From: Methanobacteriaceae archaeon UBA349
GTDB taxonomy: Archaea; Methanobacteriota; Methanobacteria; Methanobacteriales; Methanobacteriaceae
DNA: 11,390 nt
Reading direction: 5' to 3'
Assembly: GCA_002509745.1 (NCBI GenBank)
Contig: DAWK01000077.1
Coordinates: 1 to 11,390 of the forward strand
This document shows positions 1-6,349 of the stretch, piece after piece. The notes beneath the pieces are model-generated. The model did not search any database, was not told the origin of the DNA, and saw only the letters and a list, made by a program, of their open reading frames with translations. How positions within the stretch are numbered: position 1 is the stretch's first letter; each line of letters starts with the position of its first letter. The translations under genes were made by a program, and so were the position numbers.

Positions 1-57
1 ATCAAAAGATGTACTCAGATAGATAATTGCCTGATAAATGTATTAAAAGTATAATGA

Positions 58-73
58 TATTATAATTATAAAA
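58..73 (+). promoter_or_regulatory. Possible TATA-box region of the first gene
   Basis: An uninterrupted A/T stretch (ATTATAATTATAAAAA-like) lies about 25-35 bases before the start at 95. It resembles an archaeal TATA element, but initiation about 25 bases downstream would leave little or no leader. A second candidate, AGTATAATG, lies at 49-57. The region is very AT-rich, so this is a weak call. Confidence 0.25.
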
Positions 74-82
74 AATTTCATC

Positions 83-90
83 AGGATGAT
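83..90 (+). promoter_or_regulatory. Ribosome binding site deciding the start at 95
   Basis: AGGATGAT resembles the archaeal Shine-Dalgarno AGGTGAT and lies 4 bases before the ATG at 95. It overlaps the alternative ATG at 86, which has no such site upstream. This favours the shorter protein beginning MEDKTAQK. Confidence 0.5.
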
Positions 91-94
91 ATTA

Positions 95-3061
95 ATGGAA
101 GATAAAACTGCTCAAAAAATTGGTAATTATTGGTCAGAAATGAATCTTAAAGATGGACCTAAAAAAATAAGGTGGTGGGAGTTCCCATTAATCCATAAAC
201 ATCTTAATAATCTAATTTGTGGGGAACCCGTTGATGGAATAAATCAATGCTTGAAAAAACGTCTTGAAAAAATGGGTACGTTGAAACATGGTGTGTCTGT
301 AGGCTTTGGAGACGGAAATAAAGAATTGGAACTAGTTAGTGAAGGATTAGTAGATAAATTCACAATGTTTGAATTATCCGATGCGGGTATTGCAATTGCA
401 CTGAAAAAAGCAGAAAACTTGGGAATTGAAGATAAAGTTGAACTAATTAAAGGGAACTATTTCCTACACGAGTTTAATGAAAAAGTAGACTTTGTGCATT
501 GGAGTCAGTCATTGCACCACATGTTTGATGTTAATAAATCAGTTGAGTGGAGTTATAAAATCCTAGAAATGGGTGGAATTTTCTACATGGATGATTTTGT
601 AGGTCCAAGTAGATTTCAATGGTCAGATGAAGCTCTTGAATTAGGCTCAAGAATCAGGAGGATCCTTCCGGATAACTACCTGAAAAACCCATACAAACCA
701 GGCAAATTGTTGAATAGAAAAATGTTAAGGCCTGATCCTCAAATTTTAAGAAACCAAGACCCAAGTGAAGCAGCAGACTCAGATAATATTCTGGAAAGTG
801 TAATAAAATATTTTCCTGACGCGGAAATCACATTAACTGGTGGAACTATTTACCATGAAACCCTTAATGACATTCTTCACAACATAGATGAGTTTGATTT
901 AAAAGATAAGGCCATGTTAGAGCTTTTACTAATTATCGATGAATTAGCAACTAAATCTGGGATCGAAAGCCAATATGCTACTGCTCTGGGAATGAAATCA
1001 CCAAATAGTGTGCTTGATTCCAAAATAGGCAAAATAAACGAAAATCAATTAAATTATACTGAAACCCGTTTAAAACAGGCAAATAGTAAATTAAAATACA
1101 CTGAAAATAAATTAAAAATAATTGAAGAAAAATACAATTATTCCAATCAAATTAAACAAGAAAGAAATCAAATCATTAGCAATATTTTAAATGAAAATGA
1201 AAAATTTTTAAATGAAAATGAAAAATTAGTTAGTTCTCTAGAAAATAAAAATCGGCAATTTGATCAAGTAAATTCGCATTTAAATAAATTAACATCTAGT
1301 ATTTATGAACTCAATTATTTTAACAGTAATAGGCCATTGATTGAAAGGATTATTTCGAAAGCTCCCAGTTTATTTATTTTGGCTAAAAACAAAGGCCAAA
1401 TAAAAAATGCTGTAACTGAAATAAAAGGATATAAATCAATAAAAAAGAATAATTTATTTGATCTGGGTTATTATCTACGAACCAACAGACATGTGATGAT
1501 TTCAGGAAAAGATCCTCTTCTTCATTACATTTATCATGGATTTAAAGAAAATTTAAGACCCAACCCTAATTTTGATGGTGATTTTTACTTAGAATACAAT
1601 GAAAGTGCTAAATTATCTAATTTAAACCCTTTGATACATTACAGTTTATATGGGATTCCAGAAGGACTGGAAATAAACGGAGATAATATTGATAATGTTA
1701 ATAAAAATCCTGAAATAATCATAGAAACAGAAAATTGTGGAAAGTATGATGAAATAATAAATAAAAACGCTTCATTAATTAATTTACAGGATTTTGAAGA
1801 TAGTTCACCATTAGTCTCGATTATTGTGATTACTCATAATGGTTTGGAACATTTACAGAGATTATTTAATAATTTCGCTGAAAATATTCAATATCCATCC
1901 TATGAAATAATAATAGTGGATAATTCATCAACAGACGATACAATAAACTTTTTAGAAAGTCTAGATAACCTGCCCTTAAAAATAATTAAAAATGAAGAAA
2001 ACAAATCTTTTTCTGAAGCAAATAATGATGCTGTTAAAAAAGCACATGGGGAATTTATCTTACTGTTAAATAATGATATTGAACCTACGTATGGTTGGCT
2101 CAATGAAATGATGCAAACAGCTTTTAAATATAATAATTTAGGTTGTTTAGGTGCTAAATTAGTTTACCCAGATAGTAGTTTTTCAGTTTATAACAAAGAT
2201 CAATCATTTACAATTCAACATATTGGGATATCGTTTAAGGAAGAATCTAATGGATTTATAAAACCATATAATATGGGTAAAGGACTTGAACCATTCGAAC
2301 CAGAATGTAATATCGAGCAAAAAAGAGCAGGGGTCACTGCAGCAGTTTTATTAGTAAAAAAAGAAGTTTATGAAGAAGTTGGGGGTTTAGATGAAGGATA
2401 CAAATATGGTTATGAAGACGTGGATTTCTGTCTTAAACTATTAAAAAACGGGTATGATAACATCTACTGCCCATCAGCACTATTATTCCACTATGAACAC
2501 GGTACTGACGGAAAAAAACAATTAGAATCTATATTAAATCGGCATATATCTAATAAAAATCTTTTAAATTATAAATGGAATGATTGGCTAAGTAATAAGA
2601 TTATTATTGACAAATTAAATAATGAGAATTTAATTTCAGAAGACCCATTAAATATATCATTTATGATTGGTGAAAGACATCCCAGTGCGGGTGATTTCAC
2701 TGAGCTAATTATAAATGAAGCTTTAAAAAAATCGGGTTGGGATGTAAGTTTTGTATCTTCAGAAGATTATAAAAGCCTATATCACATAAAGAACTATGTA
2801 GACATAGTAGTTTCAACCCTACATAATTATTATCCTCTGGAGATTCATGGTTCTAAAAAGAAATTAATAAAAATTGCACTAATTCTTGATTCTTATGAGG
2901 AATGGATGAATAATCCTGTCTTTAATGAGTATGATTTAGCTATTACAAACAGTAAAACAACTTGTGAATATCTAAAAAGAGAAACTAATGTAAAAGCCAG
3001 ACTAATTCCAGTAATTACTGGAGATATAATCTATGAAAACATTAAAATGATTACCAAATAA
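95..3061 (+). CDS. Chimeric SAM methyltransferase / coiled coil / GT2 glycosyltransferase with truncated GT-B tail
   Basis: Predicted cytoplasmic enzyme of 988 residues with no signal peptide or membrane segment. Residues 1-290 look like a class I SAM methyltransferase: the SAM loop VGFGDG is at 69-74, HWSQSLHHM starts at 135, and a GGIFYMDDF strand follows. Residues 316-408 are a Glu/Lys/Asn-rich coiled coil. Residues 455-530 hold two 38-residue repeats (YYL...HY...G). Residues 570-850 are a GT-A family 2 glycosyltransferase, with PLVSIIV at 572, VDN at 608-610, the metal-binding-type NND at 659-661 and GYEDVD with E774/D775. Residues 852-988 match the first half of the GT-B domain of the gene at 3421 and then stop. 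The start at 95 is preferred over the in-frame ATG at 86 because AGGATGAT lies just before it. The likely role is transfer of sugar and methyl groups in surface glycan assembly. Acceptor, donor and methylated position are unknown. The domain calls are firm; an active C-terminal half domain is doubtful. Confidence 0.85.
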   Translation: MEDKTAQKIGNYWSEMNLKDGPKKIRWWEFPLIHKHLNNLICGEPVDGINQCLKKRLEKMGTLKHGVSVGFGDGNKELELVSEGLVDKFTMFELSDAGIAIALKKAENLGIEDKVELIKGNYFLHEFNEKVDFVHWSQSLHHMFDVNKSVEWSYKILEMGGIFYMDDFVGPSRFQWSDEALELGSRIRRILPDNYLKNPYKPGKLLNRKMLRPDPQILRNQDPSEAADSDNILESVIKYFPDAEITLTGGTIYHETLNDILHNIDEFDLKDKAMLELLLIIDELATKSGIESQYATALGMKSPNSVLDSKIGKINENQLNYTETRLKQANSKLKYTENKLKIIEEKYNYSNQIKQERNQIISNILNENEKFLNENEKLVSSLENKNRQFDQVNSHLNKLTSSIYELNYFNSNRPLIERIISKAPSLFILAKNKGQIKNAVTEIKGYKSIKKNNLFDLGYYLRTNRHVMISGKDPLLHYIYHGFKENLRPNPNFDGDFYLEYNESAKLSNLNPLIHYSLYGIPEGLEINGDNIDNVNKNPEIIIETENCGKYDEIINKNASLINLQDFEDSSPLVSIIVITHNGLEHLQRLFNNFAENIQYPSYEIIIVDNSSTDDTINFLESLDNLPLKIIKNEENKSFSEANNDAVKKAHGEFILLLNNDIEPTYGWLNEMMQTAFKYNNLGCLGAKLVYPDSSFSVYNKDQSFTIQHIGISFKEESNGFIKPYNMGKGLEPFEPECNIEQKRAGVTAAVLLVKKEVYEEVGGLDEGYKYGYEDVDFCLKLLKNGYDNIYCPSALLFHYEHGTDGKKQLESILNRHISNKNLLNYKWNDWLSNKIIIDKLNNENLISEDPLNISFMIGERHPSAGDFTELIINEALKKSGWDVSFVSSEDYKSLYHIKNYVDIVVSTLHNYYPLEIHGSKKKLIKIALILDSYEEWMNNPVFNEYDLAITNSKTTCEYLKRETNVKARLIPVITGDIIYENIKMITK
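1185..1226 (+). repeat. Two perfect 21-base tandem copies in the coiled coil
   Basis: Two identical 21-base units, 1185-1205 and 1206-1226, encode consecutive LNENEKF-like heptads in the coiled-coil spacer of the first gene. The unit is exactly seven codons, so gain or loss of a copy changes the spacer by one heptad without disturbing frame or coiled-coil phase. Confidence 0.85.
1457..1684 (+). repeat. Two 38-residue repeats inside the first gene
   Basis: Two consecutive 114-base units, 1457-1570 and 1571-1684, encode related 38-residue modules. The shared pattern is F-D-x-x-(Y/F)-Y-L, then S-x-x-(D/N)-P-L-(L/I)-H-Y, then G, then a second FD start. The same pair of modules occurs at 6485-6712 in the third glycosyltransferase gene, with near-identical stretches such as IKGYKSIKK just before it. 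The modules lie directly before the GT2 domain in both proteins. From memory, similar modules accompany large polysaccharide glycosyltransferases in other prokaryotes. Their function is not known to me. Confidence 0.75.
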
Positions 3062-3115
3062 ATTGAAACTAGATTTATTCTGATTTCTATAAATAACCTA
3101 ACCATGAGGCCAGAT

Positions 3116-3333
3116 CTAACCTTTGAGAACATATATCCCGCCATTTGGTTTAAAACCACCATATCCACCATTTAATATATTCCTTGGCAAAATATAATCC
3201 TGTTTGCATGATTATAGTAAGTTCCTATAATACCACCATCAATTGTTGGAAATACTGAGAATTAAATTTCAAGTTTTAAAAAAGATGAGTTTAATGCTAG
3301 AACATGAAAAACTCCGTAGACCTTGATTAAATA
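3116..3333 (-). pseudogene. Possible decayed minus-strand reading frame
   Basis: Read on the minus strand, 3333 to 3172 is one frame with a single stop at 3262-3264; it contains FPTIDGGIIGTYYNHANR. A second frame, 3211 to 3116, overlaps its end and contains ILNGGYGGFKPNGGIYVLKG before a stop. Both stretches are glycine-rich and protein-like, unlike random AT-rich spacer, and together look like a short gene remnant with one stop and one frameshift. I do not recognise the family. The length is small and chance cannot be excluded; a + strand frame is also open over part of it (3062-3175). Confidence 0.25.
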
Positions 3334-3352
3334 TTATTCTTAAATAGAAAAT

Positions 3353-3366
3353 AAAATATTTATTTA
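3353..3366 (+). promoter_or_regulatory. Possible TATA-box region of the second gene
   Basis: The AAATATTTATTTAT-like stretch about 55-65 bases before the start at 3421 is a candidate archaeal TATA element, preceded by a purine-rich segment (AGAAAATAAA). It is not an exact match to TTTATATA, and the surrounding DNA is very AT-rich. Confidence 0.25.
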
Positions 3367-3420
3367 TTGTGTTATTGGGAAGATATGTGATCATTAATTT
3401 CAAAATTATAGAGGCACAAT

Positions 3421-6333
3421 ATGAAAAAATCAAAACCTAGTCTTAAAAATTCATCACTAAAAGAAAATTTAAGGATATTAAAAAATAATTTAAGTGATGA
3501 ATTTAATTCAAAAAAGCATGGCTTTGATTCATTTAAAAATAAAATAATAAAAAAAATAGTATCAGAAGAACCCGCCATTTTATTAACCCAAGAACAGGTA
3601 AAGGAAAAATATAAAGAAATTTTAAGTAAAAATGCATCAATCTTTAATCTACACAGTTTTAAAGATAATGTACCATTAGTTTCTATAATAATCTTAAATA
3701 GAAACGGTTTAGAACATTTAAAAAGATTATTTAAAAATTTTAAAGAAAATATACAATATCCACATTATGAAATTATCGTGGTAGATAATGCATCAAACGA
3801 CGATTCTATCAGTTTTTTAGTAGAACTAGAAAAGTTTCTTCCCATAAAAATAATCAAAAATATAGAGAATAAATCTTTTTCTGCAGCAAATAATGAAGCG
3901 GCCCGCGTAGCAAAAGGAGAATATATTCTCCTACTAAACAATGATATTGAACCTACATTTGGCTGGCTTAACCAAATGATGTTTTCAGCAATGCAATCAG
4001 ATGAAATAGGTGTGATAGGCGCTAAATTAGTTTATCCATATTCACCCGATTCAGTTTATAATATAAACAAATCATTTAAAATCCAACATAGCGGAATAGC
4101 ATTCAAAGAAGAATCTGGTTTCATTAAACCATATAATATTACTAAGGATCATATTTTTAGCAATACAGACCACTCCGATGTGGAAAGAGCTGCTTTAACT
4201 GCCGCTGCACTACTTGTAAAGAAAGATAAATACTTAGAAGTTGGTGGTTTGGATGAAAACTACAATTACGGTTATGAAGACGTAGATCTTTGCCTTAAAC
4301 TCTTAAAAGTAGGATATAAAAATATTTATTGTCCTAAAGCCCTTTTATTCCATTATGAATTTGGAACACAAGAAAAAAACAAAAAAAGGGAAGTAAAAAA
4401 ACGGCGTTTAAAAAACCAGAAAATATTCTACCAAAATTGGAATCGATGGCTTCAAAAAAAGGTTTTTTCGGATAAACTAAACAATGTACAATTATTCTCA
4501 GAGTATTCATTAAAAGTAGCTTTTGTAGTTACTGAAAGTGGAACTGATGCATCTGCCGGAGATTATTTTACCGCTCTGGAATTAGGAGAAGGTTTAAAAA
4601 CTTTAGGATGGAATATCTGTTTCTTAACTAGAAGAAAATCTTTTAAATGGTGGTATGTGGTTGAAGAAAACGTTGATATTATAATATCTCTTTTAGATTC
4701 CTACAATCCCCAGAAAATAAAATCTTCTAAAAAGTCTTTGATAAAAATAGCTTGGGCCAGAAACTGGTTTGAAAGATGGGTTTCCAATCCAGGATTTTCT
4801 GATTATGACCTTGTATTCGGATCCAGTCAAACAGCTTGTAATTATTTAATGGAAAAAAGCGGACATAAAGCTTTATTAATGCCTATTGCTACTAATTCAG
4901 CTAGATTCCATCCAGATATTTCACCATCCCACGATTATTTAAGTGATTACTGTTTCACCGGTAGTTATTGGAATGAACCCCGTGAAATAATTGAAATGCT
5001 TGATCCCAGAAGATTGCCATATACATTCAAATTGTATGGGGAAAACTGGGACAAAATTGAAAAATTTAAAGAATATAATCAGGGATTTGTCGAGTATTCT
5101 AAAATGCCAGAAATATATGCCTCTACAAAAATCGTTATTGATGATGCTAATAGAGTTACTAAAGGTTATGGGGCCGTAAATAGTAGAGTATATGATGCCC
5201 TGGCCAGTGGAGCTTTGGTATTAACCAATGGAGAAATCGGAGCAGAAGAAACATTCCATGGGAAATTACCTGTATTTAAATCAAAAGAAGAGCTAAATAA
5301 TTTAATCGATTATTATTTAACAAACAAAAATGCCCGTTTATCAAAAATAAAAGAACTGCAAGAATTCGTGCTTGAAAATCATGCTTATATCAACCGTGCC
5401 CAGGCATTAAAAGAATCTTTAGAGCAGTATTTCTTTAAAACAAAAATTTCAATTAAAATCCCAGCACCGAGTTGGAAAACAGTCCATGAATGGGGAGATT
5501 ATCACTTAGCACTGGGATTAAAAAAGGAATTTGAAAAAAAAGACTGTGATGTGATATTACAGATACTACCAGAATGGGATAGTAACGATGACGCTGATTG
5601 TGATGTAGTCTTGGTTTTAAGAGGTTTAAGCAAATATAAACCAAAAAAACAGCATTTTAACATAATGTGGAATATTTCTCATCCAGATAAGGTTGAAATA
5701 GAGGAATATAATCAGTATGATCATGTTTTAATAGCTTCTCAAATTTGGACTGATAAATTAAAGGAAATTATTGATGTTCCAGTAGAAAAAATGCTTCAAT
5801 GTACAGATCCCGAGTTATTCAATCCGGAATTTTCCAGAGACTACGATCATGATTTGTTATTCGTTGGAAACTCAAGAAAAGTATTTAGAAAGATAATAAA
5901 AGATTTACTACCCACTAATAAAGATCTCTCCATATATGGGACTAATTGGAAGAACTTAGTGGATAAAAAATACATCAAAGGCAAACATATCCCCAATGAT
6001 GAACTAAGGAAAGCATACTCATCTTGTAAAATATTACTTAACGATCATTGGGAGGATATGAAAGAAAAAGGATTCATATCGAATCGTTTATTTGATGGAT
6101 TCGCTGCTGGTGCTTTTATTATATCTGACGAAGTTATGGGGGTCTCTGAGGTTTTCCGAGATGCATTAATAACTTATAACAATCCAGAAGAACTGGAAAA
6201 CTTAATTAGTCATTATCTGAAAAATGAAAAAGATAGAAAACTATTATCTGAAAAAGGTAAAAAAATAGTTTTAAATAACCATACCTTCCAAAAAAGAGTA
6301 GAACATATTTTACAAATAATCAATCACCAATAA
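3421..6333 (+). CDS. Three-domain glycosyltransferase: GT2 plus two tandem CgeB-like GT-B domains
   Basis: Predicted cytoplasmic 970-residue enzyme acting in surface glycan assembly. After a Lys-rich N-terminal 80 residues comes a family 2 GT-A domain (about 85-340): PLVSIII at 85, VDNAS at 121, NND at 173-175 and GYEDVD with E286/D287. Residues 364-665 form a GT-B unit of CgeB / 'glycosyl transferases group 1' type, with FTGSYW at 512 and SRVYDALASG around R589. Residues 675-970 form a second such unit, with FVGN at 814-817 and NRLFDGFAAG around R889. Two GT-B units and a GT-A unit in one chain suggest several successive sugar additions. Donors and linkages cannot be told. The ATG follows AGAGG at a good distance. 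The next gene starts 16 bases after the stop, so the two are probably cotranscribed. Residues from about 63 to 491 are paralogous to the C-terminal part of the first gene. Confidence 0.88.
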   Translation: MKKSKPSLKNSSLKENLRILKNNLSDEFNSKKHGFDSFKNKIIKKIVSEEPAILLTQEQVKEKYKEILSKNASIFNLHSFKDNVPLVSIIILNRNGLEHLKRLFKNFKENIQYPHYEIIVVDNASNDDSISFLVELEKFLPIKIIKNIENKSFSAANNEAARVAKGEYILLLNNDIEPTFGWLNQMMFSAMQSDEIGVIGAKLVYPYSPDSVYNINKSFKIQHSGIAFKEESGFIKPYNITKDHIFSNTDHSDVERAALTAAALLVKKDKYLEVGGLDENYNYGYEDVDLCLKLLKVGYKNIYCPKALLFHYEFGTQEKNKKREVKKRRLKNQKIFYQNWNRWLQKKVFSDKLNNVQLFSEYSLKVAFVVTESGTDASAGDYFTALELGEGLKTLGWNICFLTRRKSFKWWYVVEENVDIIISLLDSYNPQKIKSSKKSLIKIAWARNWFERWVSNPGFSDYDLVFGSSQTACNYLMEKSGHKALLMPIATNSARFHPDISPSHDYLSDYCFTGSYWNEPREIIEMLDPRRLPYTFKLYGENWDKIEKFKEYNQGFVEYSKMPEIYASTKIVIDDANRVTKGYGAVNSRVYDALASGALVLTNGEIGAEETFHGKLPVFKSKEELNNLIDYYLTNKNARLSKIKELQEFVLENHAYINRAQALKESLEQYFFKTKISIKIPAPSWKTVHEWGDYHLALGLKKEFEKKDCDVILQILPEWDSNDDADCDVVLVLRGLSKYKPKKQHFNIMWNISHPDKVEIEEYNQYDHVLIASQIWTDKLKEIIDVPVEKMLQCTDPELFNPEFSRDYDHDLLFVGNSRKVFRKIIKDLLPTNKDLSIYGTNWKNLVDKKYIKGKHIPNDELRKAYSSCKILLNDHWEDMKEKGFISNRLFDGFAAGAFIISDEVMGVSEVFRDALITYNNPEELENLISHYLKNEKDRKLLSEKGKKIVLNNHTFQKRVEHILQIINHQ

Positions 6334-6337
6334 ATAT

Positions 6338-6346
6338 AGAGGTTGA
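6338..6346 (+). promoter_or_regulatory. Ribosome binding site of the third glycosyltransferase gene
   Basis: AGAGGTTGA sits in the 16-base gap after the preceding stop codon and ends 3 bases before the ATG at 6350. It supports this start and translation from a shared mRNA. Confidence 0.6.
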
Positions 6347-6349
6347 ATC

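Larger units (their letters stand above)
3062..3420. other. 359-base gap without an intact gene
   Basis: This is the only long gap in the window. The first half (about 3100-3260) is less AT-rich than typical spacer and contains the possible minus-strand coding remnant described separately. The second half (about 3330-3420) is A/T-rich and should hold the promoter and the AGAGG ribosome binding site (3410-3414) of the next gene. No continuation of the truncated GT-B domain was found in any of the three + frames. No RNA gene or strong hairpin was seen. Confidence 0.6.

Noticed and set aside
1..54. Open frame from the left edge ending in TAA at 52-54, possible tail of an upstream gene
   Set aside because: It is only 17 codons with no recognisable sequence. 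The other two frames close earlier, and none can be preferred.
86..94. Three extra codons at the start of the first gene (ATG at 86)
   Set aside because: The bases 83-90 fit a ribosome binding site for the ATG at 95, and nothing comparable precedes 86.
1900..2103. Minus-strand frames of 61-99 codons lying within the glycosyltransferase and dehydrogenase genes (for example this one, 7102-7401 and 10372-10656)
   Set aside because: Each lies inside a well-supported + strand gene with clear domain motifs, and none shows a recognisable protein or its own signals.
3062..3175. In-frame extension after the stop of the first gene (open to 3175), suggesting stop read-through
   Set aside because: The extension shows no similarity to the expected second half of the GT-B domain, so it is probably chance.
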